Source of the DNA: Prevotella sp. khp7
GTDB taxonomy: Bacteria > Bacteroidota > Bacteroidia > Bacteroidales > Bacteroidaceae
Direction of reading: 5' to 3'
DNA: 64,000 nucleotides
Assembly: GCF_900109055.1 (NCBI RefSeq)
Contig: NZ_FOIV01000001.1
Span: forward strand, 664,682 to 728,681
Shown: piece after piece, positions 1-9,374 of the stretch
Layout of the letters: every line of letters starts with the position of its first letter
Numbering within the stretch: the first letter of the stretch is position 1
Translations under genes and position numbers: made by a program
The notes under the pieces: model-generated
Databases searched by the model: none
What the model saw: only the letters and a program-made list of their open reading frames with translations
Told to the model about the DNA's origin: nothing

Positions 1-427
1 CACGGATACTATAGCTGGATATTGGTGCAAAGGAAAACGGAGAATATAACAAAGCAACATCAACACCACGAAGATCCGGCGATGAAGTCATCATATATTC
101 ATATCCCGCATTCCTTAGCAATGAGCGCTTCGTAAGGTCATGCATCGTTGAATCGTTCTCGACCTCACAAAGCGCAATCATGTCAGGGATACCATCATCA
201 GAACAGGAAAGCAATTCCTGAGCAATGTTGTTCAACTTGCGCCAGTAACGTTTCTTTGTCCAATGGCGCGTTGCCTCCGGCAAATATTCCGTATCGTCTT
301 TCCCCTCGTCATGAGAATAATCAAACAGATTCTCACAATTGAGTTCGACGAGAGTGAACTGCCGCTGCGCAGCAGCCGAAAGGAAGTAAAAGGAAGGCAG
401 AAGAAGAAAAAAGAAGATAAAAAACAT
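1..427 (-). CDS. Endonuclease/exonuclease/phosphatase family protein (partial, C-terminus beyond window)
   Basis: The complement of 427 to 1 is an open frame of 142 codons that runs off the left edge. It begins with a hydrophobic secretion signal (about residues 1-21, ending SAAAQ). It then shows two motifs of the EEP (DNase I/AP endonuclease-like) fold: LVELNCENLFD at about 26-35, and ALCEVEN at about 85-91, whose Glu88 would be a metal ligand. A later segment (SSPDLRGVDVALLY) also fits secreted EEP proteins of Bacteroidales. The substrate cannot be told: nucleic acid, phospholipid and phosphoester hydrolases share this fold. The start lies 37 nt downstream of the nhaC stop on the same strand, so it is probably the last gene of the LysM-to-NhaC operon. 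The true C-terminus is not in the window. Confidence 0.8.
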   Translation of the reverse strand, partial: MFFIFFFLLLPSFYFLSAAAQRQFTLVELNCENLFDYSHDEGKDDTEYLPEATRHWTKKRYWRKLNNIAQELLSCSDDGIPDMIALCEVENDSTMHDLTKRSLLRNAGYEYMMTSSPDLRGVDVALLYSPFSFAPISSYSIR

Positions 428-464
428 ATGTCTTATACCTCCTTCTATCTTCCTATATCTTCTT

Positions 465-1874
465 CTATCTACTTTCATTCCGTTTGATTTTCCAGCCAAT
501 GGCAGCAACGACGATACTTGTTACCGGCGATAAGAAATTGAAAAAGCAATAAGGCAGATAAGTAAGTGTAGCCACCCCAAGTACTGTGCTTTGCGTGAGT
601 CCACAGGTGTTCCAAGGCACCAATACCGAGGTCACCGTTGCACCATCCTCACAACTGCGGCTCAACAAGCGGGATTCGCACCCCATCTTCTTATAAGTAT
701 CCTTGAACATAGAACTTGAGAGCATTATCGACAGATACTGGTCGGCAGTGGCGATATTACAGAAAATCGCAATTCCTACAGTCGAGGCAACCAGTGATGC
801 AGTACTCTTCACAAAATGCAAGACCTTACGCATCAGTTCCTGCAACTGTCCCGTAGCCGTCAGTGCACCACCAAAGGTCTGAGCACAGATAATCAGCCAG
901 ATGGTTGGCATCATACCAGCCATACCACTTGTATGTACCAATTCATTCAACATAGGAACTCCCGTCTCAATGTTCGTGCTACCATAGCAGACCTGCATCA
1001 TTCCTTTGTATGAGGCCAGCAAGCCCCCGTCCACATCACCAGAGATGGTATGAACCAGCGGTATCTGAACTATTAAAGCCACAATAACAGCCAACAAGAT
1101 CGCTAAAAACAGAACAACCATTGAAGGCCAACGACGTGCTATCATCACTCCCGTCAGCACAGGAACGACCAGTAACCATGGAGAAATGACAAACGTTCGC
1201 TGAAGACCATCCATGAATTCTACCACATTGCCATGTCCTTGCACATCCATTGTAAAACCTGCAATAAAGAAGATGGTCAGAGAGATGCAGAACGTGGGCA
1301 CGGTAGTATAAAGCATATACCGGATATGAGTAAAGAGTGGTGTTCCCGACACACTTGAGGCTAACACTGTTGTATCAGAAAGTGGCGACAACTTATCACC
1401 AAAATAAGCGCCAGTGATAATAGAGCCGGCTATCCAACCATCGTCGAAACCATGGGCCTTACCGATACCCATCAGCGCTACACCGATAGTAGCTACCGTA
1501 GTCCACGAGGAACCTATCATCAAACTAACCAATGCACATAGCACACTGCTGCTGACAAGGAACACCTCGGGACGGATAATCTGCATGCCATAGTAAATCA
1601 TCGTCGGCACGATACCCGACACCATCCATGTACCACCGATGGCGCCAATCAATAATAGGATAATAATTGCCGGTGTACAACTGGCTATCTTATCCGTTAT
1701 CTCTTTCTCAAGATTCTCCCATTCCAGACGTTTCGTGAAATGACCAATAAGTACACTCACGGCAGATGCTGCCAACAGGGACACCTGCGATGCACCATCC
1801 AGTGTTGCGCTGCCGAAAGCAGCAACGCAACACGTGATGAGCAATATTAAAACTAAAAATGGGATATATACCAT
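465..1874 (-). CDS. nhaC: Na+/H+ antiporter NhaC family
   Basis: A 469-residue polytopic inner-membrane protein with about 11-12 hydrophobic segments. Sequence typical of the NhaC family includes the glycine-rich GAIGGTWMVSGIVP segment near residues 77-90 and GAYFGDKLSPLSDTT near residues 155-170, where Asp and Ser/Thr line the ion path in this family. Family role: exchange of external protons for cytoplasmic Na+, sometimes coupled to organic acids. The start codon directly abuts the stop of the upstream peptide transporter (1874/1875), so the two are translationally coupled. Pairing with a proton-driven peptide transporter suggests joint ion homeostasis and nutrient uptake (inference). NhaC-family exchangers with other substrates (malate/lactate, ornithine/lysine) cannot be excluded. 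Confidence 0.88.
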   Translation of the reverse strand: MVYIPFLVLILLITCCVAAFGSATLDGASQVSLLAASAVSVLIGHFTKRLEWENLEKEITDKIASCTPAIIILLLIGAIGGTWMVSGIVPTMIYYGMQIIRPEVFLVSSSVLCALVSLMIGSSWTTVATIGVALMGIGKAHGFDDGWIAGSIITGAYFGDKLSPLSDTTVLASSVSGTPLFTHIRYMLYTTVPTFCISLTIFFIAGFTMDVQGHGNVVEFMDGLQRTFVISPWLLVVPVLTGVMIARRWPSMVVLFLAILLAVIVALIVQIPLVHTISGDVDGGLLASYKGMMQVCYGSTNIETGVPMLNELVHTSGMAGMMPTIWLIICAQTFGGALTATGQLQELMRKVLHFVKSTASLVASTVGIAIFCNIATADQYLSIMLSSSMFKDTYKKMGCESRLLSRSCEDGATVTSVLVPWNTCGLTQSTVLGVATLTYLPYCFFNFLSPVTSIVVAAIGWKIKRNESR

Positions 1875-3410
1875 TTAGCAGACTTTCTCGAGTCGTTTCA
1901 TCATAGCGAACATGAAGATGGCGGCCACGAGGCAGACACCAAGAAAGACGCTCCAGCATATCCAAAGGGGAACAGCGCCCCAGAGCAGACCGCCTACCAC
2001 TACGAGCTGGTTACCGATAGCCGTAGCCACAAACCAGCCACCCATCATCATACCCTTATACTTGGGAGGAGCCACCTTAGAAACAAACGAGATTCCCATG
2101 GGCGAGAGCAGCAGCTCACCGAAAGTCAGCACCAGATATACCATTATCAGCAGGTTCGGAGTGACGTCAGCCACATGAACAGCCACAGGATTGCCATCGG
2201 GACCGATCTCCGTCTGAGGCATAGGCAAGCCGAATGAAGAGAAAGCCATCAGTGCGTATGCTACGGCAGCCACAATCATACCATAGGCAATCTTACGAGG
2301 TGCCGATGGTTCCTTTCCTTTAGCAGCCAGTGCTCCAAAGATTGCCATCGAAACAGGGGTCAGTGCCACTACATAGAAGGGGTTGAACTGCTGGAAGATT
2401 GGAGCAGAAACAGTGATACTACCATCAGCATCATATTGCAGGCAAAGGAAAGCCAAAGCCATACAGATGACAATGGCAGAAATGGCCTTACCCTTACCAG
2501 TCTTTGACTGGAACAGTGAGAACAATGCATAGACTATGAAGATGACAGCCACAAGATTCCACACATTGAAGCACATCGCCTGCAAGCCTTCAGCCGACTG
2601 TGCGGTGAACTCGTCAGCAAAATAGGTCAGCGACAATCCATTCTGATGGAATGCCATCCAGAAGAAGATGACCACAGCGAATACGAGACACAGAGCCACA
2701 ATGCGCTGCTTGGTCTCTTCCTTCGACAGCTCTGGCTCTGCTGTTGTCGTGTCATCCTTAACAGCAGCCTTCTTCGCGCCACCCTCCGTATGACGGAAAG
2801 TTGAACGGAACACATAATAGATGGCTATCGATAAAATCAGTGAGGCACAAGCCACAGCGAACGAGAAGTGATAAGCATCGTTGCTTGAATAGCCTAAGAC
2901 TGTTTCGGCATACTCCTTGATTCTGATGGCTGCGGTCGGAGCAAACAGAGCACCGATGTTGATAGCCATATAGAAGATAGAGAAGCCCGAGTCGCGCTTG
3001 TCCTTATACTTCGGATCGTTGTAGAGGTCGCCCACCATCACCTGAAGGTTACCTTTGAACAAACCCGTACCAAAGCCAATGAGCAGCAGGGCTGCCAGCA
3101 TCACGACCAGAGCCGTGGTGTCACCACCAAGGGGAACAGACAGCAACAGGTAACCAGCGAACATAATCATGATACCCGTCGTTACCATCTTGCCGAATCC
3201 GAACTTGTCGGCCATGATACCACCAATCAGCGGGAAGAAATACACTAACATGAGGAACGCACTGTAGATAGTACCGGCTAAAGCAGGCGACAATCCATAG
3301 TTAGCTCTCAAAAACAAAGCAAAAACGGCAAGCATCGTGTAATAGCCGAATCGCTCACCAGTGTTGGCTAAAGCCAACGCGAATAATCCTTTCGGTTGTC
3401 CTTCGAACAT
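1875..3410 (-). CDS. POT/PTR family proton-dependent oligopeptide transporter
   Basis: A 511-residue major-facilitator protein of the peptide:H+ symporter family. The N-terminus reads GQPKGLFALALANTGERFGYY, containing the ExxERFxYY-type signature of POT transporters at about residues 16-22 (here with N in place of the first E). GDLYNDPKYKDKRDSGFSIFYMAINIGA near 125-155 is the second PTR signature region. About 12-14 membrane segments are visible, and a charged cytoplasmic loop lies near 220-240 (KKAAVKDDTTTAEPELSKEE). It would import di- and tripeptides across the inner membrane. It lies 3 nt downstream of the barrel protein gene and abuts nhaC, all on the same strand. The start is the first ATG after the preceding stop. 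Confidence 0.9.
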   Translation of the reverse strand: MFEGQPKGLFALALANTGERFGYYTMLAVFALFLRANYGLSPALAGTIYSAFLMLVYFFPLIGGIMADKFGFGKMVTTGIMIMFAGYLLLSVPLGGDTTALVVMLAALLLIGFGTGLFKGNLQVMVGDLYNDPKYKDKRDSGFSIFYMAINIGALFAPTAAIRIKEYAETVLGYSSNDAYHFSFAVACASLILSIAIYYVFRSTFRHTEGGAKKAAVKDDTTTAEPELSKEETKQRIVALCLVFAVVIFFWMAFHQNGLSLTYFADEFTAQSAEGLQAMCFNVWNLVAVIFIVYALFSLFQSKTGKGKAISAIVICMALAFLCLQYDADGSITVSAPIFQQFNPFYVVALTPVSMAIFGALAAKGKEPSAPRKIAYGMIVAAVAYALMAFSSFGLPMPQTEIGPDGNPVAVHVADVTPNLLIMVYLVLTFGELLLSPMGISFVSKVAPPKYKGMMMGGWFVATAIGNQLVVVGGLLWGAVPLWICWSVFLGVCLVAAIFMFAMMKRLEKVC

Positions 3411-3413
3411 AAG

Positions 3414-4253
3414 TTATTTTATTTTAGAATTTTTGGTTTTAATGATATCAAACAGGTAGGTACACTTAATGACGATATTGCCGAAATTAGAACGGCCAAA
3501 ATAGTCACGCTTTGTTGAACCGTAGATGTTACCCAGACCGTAATAGTAACGGCCTTCAATCACGAAATGTCCCAAATGAGGGTTACTATACTCCACTCCA
3601 GCACCGACGGCAATACCATAGTCGAACTTATTCTCCACAGCCATTGTATCCTGAGCCACCACATGGTTGGCACGAACATTGGCATACTGATACTCCGGTC
3701 CGAAATAGCCCTGCTCTGATATATTAGGGTTGAAGGCAGGATCACGCACATCGAAATTACTCTCCGTCTTATCGTTGAGATAGAAACCTATCTGCGGACC
3801 CAGATGGATGAAACCCTGAAAGCCGTTACGTTCACGTCCCCATCCCAAGCGAGCCAGCAAAGGCACCTGTACGTAGGTCATCTTCCTTGAAAAACTGAGA
3901 TTCTGTGAGGGATCAGTATGCAGCGGCACTGGCTGATCATTCATCGTGAGAATATTCTCCTTCCAACCTATCTGCGCATAGTTAACCTCGGCCGTTACGG
4001 CGCATATACTACTGAAATACTTCTCACAAGTGTAACGTGCCGATATACCACCTGTGACACCACCAAACATAGACTGGGGAACCTTTGGTACAAAAGCTAC
4101 GTTACTCAACACATAACCACCGTTCACACCTATAGCGAAATCAGTACGATACTCACCTACCTGAGCCGATGTATTTAAGGGTAAAAGGGTAAGAAAGTAT
4201 AAAGGTACGGCCTTTACCACACAGCATAGGAACCCTTTCATCACATTTCTCAT
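3414..4253 (-). CDS. PorT-like outer-membrane beta-barrel protein
   Basis: 279 residues with an N-terminal signal peptide (about 1-30, ending LNTSAQ), then alternating short amphipathic strands rich in Gly, Tyr and Phe (FAIGVNGGYVLSNV; VPLLARLGWG; GFIHLGPQIGFYL; YGIAVGAGVEY). These are characteristic of the small 8-stranded barrel or PorT-like family of Bacteroidota. Such proteins sit in the outer membrane; the function of this one is unknown. An alternative start at residue 5 (MKGFLCC) would give a more conventional signal peptide. It is 22 nt downstream of the LysM protein gene and 3 nt upstream of the POT gene, so it belongs to the same operon. Confidence 0.75.
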   Translation of the reverse strand: MRNVMKGFLCCVVKAVPLYFLTLLPLNTSAQVGEYRTDFAIGVNGGYVLSNVAFVPKVPQSMFGGVTGGISARYTCEKYFSSICAVTAEVNYAQIGWKENILTMNDQPVPLHTDPSQNLSFSRKMTYVQVPLLARLGWGRERNGFQGFIHLGPQIGFYLNDKTESNFDVRDPAFNPNISEQGYFGPEYQYANVRANHVVAQDTMAVENKFDYGIAVGAGVEYSNPHLGHFVIEGRYYYGLGNIYGSTKRDYFGRSNFGNIVIKCTYLFDIIKTKNSKIK

Positions 4254-4275
4254 CTACTTATTTTCTTTTTACTTT

Positions 4276-5634
4276 TCAAAACTTGATAGTTTCTATCTTA
4301 TGGCTGGGGGCATAGTGAACCAACACAATAGACCTGTTGCGAAGCCCGCCATTGCCATAACGCTCAAACTTCAATGGTGTCTGCACCGGCTCATAGCCCA
4401 GCATACCTGCAGCGCCATTGAATGTCTTACCATACTTATGGAGTCCACGCAGGAAGAAATATGCCTGATCAAAACCCGTAATACCTAATCGTGGCAAACG
4501 GTTCTGCATATCCGAATGGAAGTTCTTGCGATAATTCTGTTCTATTCGTTGAGTTGATGGAGTCAACGGGTTATAGTTGAACGTTGATGGTATATAAGTA
4601 TTATACTTATAGAAATTCTCCAAGTACGAACGATTGTACATCAACCACTCTGTATAGCCGAACATCGTGATATTTAGTTCTGGACTAACCACTTTCAGTC
4701 CGTCAATCTTCGAGAAGGCGACGCCCAACTCCTGAGAGCGAGCGGTATTGAGTATCACCACATTCGACTTCTTACGGCTAAACGCTTTTGAGAAATCATC
4801 TTCTCCCGACTTCAGACTAGTCACAGAATACTCCAGCCCGCGCTGTTCCAGCTGGCGGCGCACACCTGCGGTAAAAGGTCCCTTCTTACTAGTAGAGTCG
4901 TTACAGTCGATGATTACCGTATGGAAACCTTTGAACTGGTCGACAAACAGATTTACCGAAGCCTCGTTAATCTCGGCCTGTGTCTGATAAATCTGGAAGA
5001 TATGACGGTTGTCATTCAGTTGGGGCGCATTGATTGAGAAAGGAATCACCAGCTTTATGTCATGCTTTGCAACAAAGGCCGACAGTGCATCCATCTGTTT
5101 GGAATATAGCGGACCGATAATCAAGTCGCACTTGGCGGCAGCCTCGTCGAGCAAAGTCTGACGGATATCCCAGTCCTCTGGGGTATTCCAGGCATGAACA
5201 TCCACAGAGATACCCAGTTTCTTCACACTGTCACATGCCATCAACACACCACGATAATATTCTATCATCCGCTTGCCATCACCATTGATGTCGTGCAGCG
5301 GCAGCATCACACCCAGACGGATGGCGCGATTACGCACATCGTCGGCAGAAGCCTTGACCTCGGCTATTGGTTTTGCGGGCTTTGCCTGACCTGCCGCATA
5401 AGGAATCCTGAGCACTACTCCTTTCTTCAGTTCATAGCCAGGAGCCTTCATATCCGGGTTTGCCTCTATCAACTCATCTATGGTGATGTCGTACATCCGG
5501 GAGATACCGAAGATGGTTTCCTTCTTCTTAACCTTATGCAAGCCACGGATAGAATCAGTAACCTGGGCAGAAGCAATGCCTACAGCCAAGAAGAGTGCTA
5601 TTACAAGCAATGAAGATCTTAATAGTCGTGTCAT
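4276..5634 (-). CDS. LysM domain plus periplasmic-binding-protein-like (PBP1 fold) protein
   Basis: 452 residues from the preferred ATG at 5634. This start places a clean signal peptide first (MTRLLRSSLLVIALFLAVGIASAQ); the upstream in-frame extension lies on the predicted promoter and transcription start. A LysM peptidoglycan-binding domain covers about residues 31-78 (HKVKKKETIFGISRMYDIT... ending VVLRIP). The remainder (about 95-440) resembles the branched-chain amino-acid receptor fold: IRLGVMLPLHD, IIGPLYSKQMDAL, VIPFSINAPQL, GFDQAYFFLRGLHKYG. Proteins of this arrangement are common in Bacteroidales and are thought to work in the periplasm on cell wall or lipoprotein functions; no ligand can be assigned. 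First gene of a five-gene leftward operon with its own promoter at 5663-5694. Confidence 0.8.
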   Translation of the reverse strand: MTRLLRSSLLVIALFLAVGIASAQVTDSIRGLHKVKKKETIFGISRMYDITIDELIEANPDMKAPGYELKKGVVLRIPYAAGQAKPAKPIAEVKASADDVRNRAIRLGVMLPLHDINGDGKRMIEYYRGVLMACDSVKKLGISVDVHAWNTPEDWDIRQTLLDEAAAKCDLIIGPLYSKQMDALSAFVAKHDIKLVIPFSINAPQLNDNRHIFQIYQTQAEINEASVNLFVDQFKGFHTVIIDCNDSTSKKGPFTAGVRRQLEQRGLEYSVTSLKSGEDDFSKAFSRKKSNVVILNTARSQELGVAFSKIDGLKVVSPELNITMFGYTEWLMYNRSYLENFYKYNTYIPSTFNYNPLTPSTQRIEQNYRKNFHSDMQNRLPRLGITGFDQAYFFLRGLHKYGKTFNGAAGMLGYEPVQTPLKFERYGNGGLRNRSIVLVHYAPSHKIETIKF

Positions 5635-5662
5635 AAACTTCGAAATTAGCAATTTTCGCCTA

Positions 5663-5694
5663 CAAAAGTACATAATAATTGTGATATATACAAA
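5663..5694 (-). promoter_or_regulatory. Bacteroidota-type promoter for the LysM-to-NhaC operon
   Basis: On the minus strand the -7 box TACTTTTG (complement of 5663-5670) is preceded after 20 nt by a -33 TTTG (complement of 5691-5694). This matches the TTTG-N20-TAnnTTTG consensus and places transcription initiation near 5659, about 25 nt before the start at 5634. The box overlaps the divergent promoter of the next gene, so the two may interfere with or share regulation. Confidence 0.6.
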
Positions 5695-5710
5695 TTATTT
5701 CGTATCTTTG
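5679..5710 (+). promoter_or_regulatory. Bacteroidota-type promoter for the CHU_C protein and uvrA
   Basis: TTG at 5679-5681 and TATCTTTG at 5703-5710 have the expected spacing of about 20 nt. The predicted transcription start is near 5714-5717. This leaves only about 4 nt before the ATG at 5718 and about 16 nt before the ATG at 5730, favouring 5730 as the start of the downstream gene. Confidence 0.6.
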
Positions 5711-5729
5711 CACGATAATGCAGATAAAA

Positions 5730-6116
5730 ATGAGAATAAAACACATTCTTTCAGTCGCCTTGATGGCGTTTCTACCGCTTCTCGTTCAAGCACAGGATGA
5801 CATACCTAATGCCAGTGAGAGCAAGCTGACATTCCCCAATGCCTTCTCGCCAAACGGCGACGGAATCAATGATATCTACAAGGCCAAAGAGCAACAGGGA
5901 CTGGCAGAGTTCCATGCATACATCTTTAATAGAGGGGGACAGAAGCTCTATGAGTGGACCGACCCTGCTGAGGGCTGGGACGGCACCTACAACGGCAAGA
6001 ATGTGAAAGAGGGTGTATACTTCGTACTCGCCAAGGCGAAAGGTGTAGACGGCAAGACGTACAACATCCGTAAAGATGTGAATCTGCTAAGAGGCTTTAT
6101 CAATAGTGAGAAGTAA
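5730..6116 (+). CDS. Stand-alone gliding-motility-associated C-terminal (CHU_C, type IX sorting) domain protein
   Basis: 128 residues from the preferred start MRIKHILS; an in-frame ATG at 5718 adds four residues but would leave almost no leader. A signal peptide (ending LVQAQ) is followed almost directly by a single CHU_C domain: [56 protein letters not shown] and a final beta-strand ending NLLRGF. In Bacteroidota this domain is the type B C-terminal signal that directs large surface proteins to the type IX secretion system. Here it has no passenger, so the mature protein is essentially the sorting domain itself. It lies 3 nt upstream of uvrA and is probably co-transcribed with it. The role of such orphan domains is unknown. 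Confidence 0.8.
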   Translation: MRIKHILSVALMAFLPLLVQAQDDIPNASESKLTFPNAFSPNGDGINDIYKAKEQQGLAEFHAYIFNRGGQKLYEWTDPAEGWDGTYNGKNVKEGVYFVLAKAKGVDGKTYNIRKDVNLLRGFINSEK

Positions 6117-6119
6117 GAA

Positions 6120-8945
6120 ATGAAGAGAGAAGACGATAAGATAAACGTATACGGAGCTCGTGTACACAACCTGAAGAATATCGATGTGGAGATTCCGCGC
6201 AATTCGCTGGCCGTGATTACCGGTCTCAGTGGCAGCGGCAAGTCTTCACTGGCTTTCGACACTATCTTTGCCGAGGGTCAACGACGCTATATCGAGACTT
6301 TCTCGGCCTATGCCCGAAATTTTCTCGGTGGCATGGAACGCCCCGATGTGGATAAGATAACCGGTCTGTCGCCTGTTATCAGCATCGAGCAGAAGACCAC
6401 CAACAAGAATCCGCGCTCTACAGTAGGTACGACCACTGAGATCTACGACTACATGCGACTGCTCTATGCCCGAGCCGGAAAAGCCTATAGCTATGCCACT
6501 GGCGAGGAGATGGTGAAATATACCGAGGAGAAAGTGCTCGACATGATACTGAACGACTATGCGGGTAAGAAGATCTTCATCCTCGCCCCCCTAGTTCGCA
6601 GCCGTAAGGGACACTATCGTGAACTCTTTGAGGCCATGCGCCGCAAGGGCTATCTGAATATCCGTGTTGATGGTGAAATCATGGAGATTACCCGTGGCAT
6701 GAAGGTGGATCGATATAAGAACCACGACATTGAGGTGGTCATCGACAAGCTGGCCGTATCGCCCAAGGATGAGGAGCGACTCAAGAAATCTGTACAGATA
6801 GCCATGAAGCAGGGCGAAGGTCTGATACTCATTCTCGATAAGGAAACGGGAGCCATTAAGCATTTCTCCAAACGCCTGATGTGCCCCACTACCGGTATCA
6901 GCTATAGCGATCCCGCACCCAACAACTTCTCGTTCAATTCTCCCCAAGGTGCATGTCCTTATTGCAAGGGCCTTGGTACAATCAACCAGATCGACCTTGA
7001 GAAAGTGATGCCCGACAAGAAGATGAACATCCACGACGGTGGCATCGTTCCCCTAGGGAAATACAAGAACCAGATGATCTTCTGGCAGGTGGAATCCATC
7101 CTCAAGAAGTATGAGTGCAACCTCAAGACCCCTATTCAGGACATCCCCGACGACGCCATGCAGGAAGTGCTCTATGGCTCACTCGAGAATGTACGTATTG
7201 ACAAGGAACTGGTTCACACCTCGAGCGACTACTTCATCTCTTTCGATGGTATCATCAAATATCTGCGCAATGTCATGGAGAACGATGATTCCGCTGCCGG
7301 ACAGAAATGGGCCGACCAGTTTCTGGCAGAGTGCGAGTGTCCTGAATGTCACGGGCAGCGACTCAACCGCGAGGCGCTTTCATATAAGGTATGGGACAAG
7401 AACATCAGCCAGCTGGCCTCGATGGATATCAACGAACTGCGCGAATGGTTAGACGAGGTAGAAAGCCACCTTGACCATCATCAGCAGCAGATAGCCCACG
7501 AGATTCTGAAAGAGATACGCACCCGACTCGACTTCCTGCTTGAGGTGGGACTCGACTATCTGGCCCTGAACCGTCAGTCGGCCTCGCTCTCGGGTGGTGA
7601 GAGTCAGCGCATACGCCTGGCCACGCAGATTGGCTCACAGCTCGTCAACGTGCTCTATATTCTCGACGAGCCCAGCATCGGACTGCATCAGCGCGACAAT
7701 GAACGGCTCATTAAGTCGCTCAAGGAGTTGCGCGATCTGGGCAACACAGTGATTGTAGTAGAGCACGACGAAGACATGATGCTCAATGCCGACTATATCG
7801 TAGACATCGGTCCACGCGCCGGAAGAAAAGGCGGCGAGGTGGTGTTCCAGGGCACACCCAAAGAGATGTTGCAGACCAACACCATTACAGCACAGTATCT
7901 GAACGGCCAGCAAAAGATCGCCATTCCGGAAGAGCGGCGCAAGGGCAACGGACACAGTCTCGTCCTGCGCGGCTGCACGGGCAACAACCTGAAGCACGTA
8001 GACGTTGAGTTTCCTTTGGGCAAACTCATCCTCGTAACAGGTGTCAGCGGTAGCGGTAAGTCGACGCTCATCAACGAGACCCTCCAGCCCATCCTGTCAA
8101 AGCACTTCTATCGTTCGCTGAAAGCACCGATGCCCTACGAGAGTATCGAAGGACTGGAATATATAGACAAGGTGGTCGATGTCGACCAGTCGCCTATCGG
8201 ACGAACACCCCGTTCAAATCCCGCCACTTATACTGGTGTGTTCTCTGATATCCGTTCACTTTTCGTCAACCTGCCCGAGGCCAAGATCAGAGGCTACAAG
8301 CCGGGCCGCTTCTCGTTCAACGTGAAAGGCGGACGCTGTGAGACGTGCGGCGGTAATGGTTACAAGACCATCGAGATGAACTTCCTGCCCGACATCCAAG
8401 TGCCCTGCGAGGAATGTCACGGCAAGCGCTACAACCGCGAGACCTTAGAGGTGCGCTACAAGGGAAAGTCTATTGCCGACGTACTCGACATGACCATCAA
8501 CCAGGCTGTAGAGTTCTTTGAGAACGTACCCGATATCCTGCGTAAGATCAAGACCATTCAGGATGTAGGTCTGGGTTACATCAAGCTGGGACAGTCGTCC
8601 ACCACCCTATCCGGTGGCGAGAGCCAGCGTGTGAAACTGGCAACCGAACTCTCCAAGAAAGATACGGGTAAGACGCTCTACATACTCGACGAACCGACTA
8701 CAGGCCTGCACTTCGAGGATATCCGCATCCTGATGGATGTGCTCAATAAGCTCGTAGACCGTGGAAACACCGTCGTCATCATTGAGCATAACCTCGACGT
8801 CATCAAGTTGGCCGACTGGATTATCGACATCGGTCCTGAGGGCGGCCGCAAGGGAGGTCAGATTCTCAGCACTGGCACTCCAGAACAAGTGGCCAAGAGC
8901 AAGAAGGGTTACACCCCCAAGTTCCTTAAGAACGTGTTGAAATAA
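6120..8945 (+). CDS. uvrA: Excinuclease ABC subunit UvrA
   Basis: 941 residues, the usual UvrA length. It recognises DNA damage with UvrB in nucleotide excision repair, in the cytoplasm. Two ABC ATPase modules are visible. The first has Walker [10 protein letters not shown] at about 34-42 and signature [12 protein letters not shown] at about 489; the second has Walker [10 protein letters not shown] at about 640 and signature [12 protein letters not shown] at about 830. Zinc-finger cysteines occur near 278 (CPYCKGLG) and from about 740 (CETCGGNG ... CEECHGKR). Walker B segments read [11 protein letters not shown] and [11 protein letters not shown]. The gene begins 3 nt after the CHU_C gene, with no promoter of its own visible. 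No anomalies. Confidence 0.98.
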   Translation: MKREDDKINVYGARVHNLKNIDVEIPRNSLAVITGLSGSGKSSLAFDTIFAEGQRRYIETFSAYARNFLGGMERPDVDKITGLSPVISIEQKTTNKNPRSTVGTTTEIYDYMRLLYARAGKAYSYATGEEMVKYTEEKVLDMILNDYAGKKIFILAPLVRSRKGHYRELFEAMRRKGYLNIRVDGEIMEITRGMKVDRYKNHDIEVVIDKLAVSPKDEERLKKSVQIAMKQGEGLILILDKETGAIKHFSKRLMCPTTGISYSDPAPNNFSFNSPQGACPYCKGLGTINQIDLEKVMPDKKMNIHDGGIVPLGKYKNQMIFWQVESILKKYECNLKTPIQDIPDDAMQEVLYGSLENVRIDKELVHTSSDYFISFDGIIKYLRNVMENDDSAAGQKWADQFLAECECPECHGQRLNREALSYKVWDKNISQLASMDINELREWLDEVESHLDHHQQQIAHEILKEIRTRLDFLLEVGLDYLALNRQSASLSGGESQRIRLATQIGSQLVNVLYILDEPSIGLHQRDNERLIKSLKELRDLGNTVIVVEHDEDMMLNADYIVDIGPRAGRKGGEVVFQGTPKEMLQTNTITAQYLNGQQKIAIPEERRKGNGHSLVLRGCTGNNLKHVDVEFPLGKLILVTGVSGSGKSTLINETLQPILSKHFYRSLKAPMPYESIEGLEYIDKVVDVDQSPIGRTPRSNPATYTGVFSDIRSLFVNLPEAKIRGYKPGRFSFNVKGGRCETCGGNGYKTIEMNFLPDIQVPCEECHGKRYNRETLEVRYKGKSIADVLDMTINQAVEFFENVPDILRKIKTIQDVGLGYIKLGQSSTTLSGGESQRVKLATELSKKDTGKTLYILDEPTTGLHFEDIRILMDVLNKLVDRGNTVVIIEHNLDVIKLADWIIDIGPEGGRKGGQILSTGTPEQVAKSKKGYTPKFLKNVLK

Positions 8946-9010
8946 GCTATTCAGAAAGGGTTGCAAATATTGTTTACAAACGGTCTCGTGAGAATCGCGC
9001 CGTAGTCAGC

Positions 9011-9052
9011 AAACGGTCCAATGGTCGCAAATATGCGAGTTTTGGACCGTTT
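9011..9052. repeat. Inverted repeat (stem-loop) downstream of uvrA
   Basis: AAACGGTCCAA at 9011-9021 is perfectly complementary to TTGGACCGTTT at 9042-9052, and TCGCA/TGCGA at 9025-9029/9034-9038 forms an inner stem. No T-run follows, so it is not a classical terminator, though it could stabilise the 3' end of the uvrA mRNA. Confidence 0.6.
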
Positions 9053-9118
9053 TCGTAAGTCTCTGATAACGTGCCCTTTACGGAAAAAGACAATTTCCCT
9101 CCTTCGTTAAGACGTCAT

Positions 9119-9153
9119 CTTCGGGTACAAAACAAGTTGTTTTGTACCCGAAG
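9119..9153. repeat. Perfect 35-nt palindrome
   Basis: 17-nt arms (9119-9135 and 9137-9153) around a single central base. The core AAAACAA-N-TTGTTTT recurs in a second palindrome at 9191-9213, about 57 nt away. Could be a protein-binding site or a REP-like element. Confidence 0.7.
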
Positions 9154-9190
9154 AGACAATCTGCAATACCTTTAGAGACTATCTGAACCA

Positions 9191-9213
9191 AGATAAAACA
9201 ACTTGTTTTATCT
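9191..9213. repeat. Perfect 23-nt palindrome sharing the core of its neighbour
   Basis: Arms AGATAAAACAA and TTGTTTTATCT around one base. The inner 15 nt follow the same AAAACAA-N-TTGTTTT pattern as the palindrome at 9119-9153. Confidence 0.7.
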
Positions 9214-9224
9214 GAAAAGGTCCT

Positions 9225-9289
9225 GGGTTTGTCGTAATGAAACCCTAAGTTTGTCGTAATACAACCCATAGTTTCATTACGAGAAACCC
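9225..9289. repeat. Inverted repeat with GTTTGTCGTAAT motif
   Basis: The 19-nt left arm 9225-9243 matches the complement of 9271-9289 at 18 of 19 positions. A further direct copy of GTTTGTCGTAAT lies in the loop (9249-9260). A related element with the same GTTTGTCGTAA / TTACGAGAA signature occurs at 28988-29033. Confidence 0.65.
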
Positions 9290-9312
9290 GTTTCCTATCG
9301 GTTTTAACCAAC

Positions 9313-9360
9313 AAAAGCGCCTCCCGCAGCTCTAGATTGAGCAAAGCGGGAGGCGCTTTT
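9313..9360. terminator. Bidirectional intrinsic terminator between uvrA and nuoN
   Basis: A 15-bp perfect stem (9313-9327 with 9346-9360) is GC-rich, starts with AAAA and ends with TTTT(T), so it can stop transcription arriving from either convergent unit. Confidence 0.85.
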
Positions 9361-9374
9361 TAAGCATTATTTCT

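Larger units (their letters stand above)
8946..9374. other. Gene-free convergent spacer with nested palindromes
   Basis: About 430 bp between the ends of uvrA and nuoN with no credible gene; the one frame that spans it reads through all the inverted repeats. It holds an 11-bp stem at 9011-9021/9042-9052 with an inner stem 9025-9029/9034-9038; a 35-nt perfect palindrome at 9119-9153; a second palindrome at 9191-9213; a 19-nt inverted repeat at 9225-9243/9271-9289; and the nuo/uvrA terminator at 9313-9360. The density of structure is far above that of any other spacer in the window. Confidence 0.7.

Noticed and set aside
9078..9344. 88-codon frame on the minus strand in the uvrA-nuoN spacer
   Set aside because: It begins inside the terminator stem and runs through all the palindromes; the peptide has no signal, domain or ribosome-binding context. 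The DNA repeats explain the sequence better than a gene.
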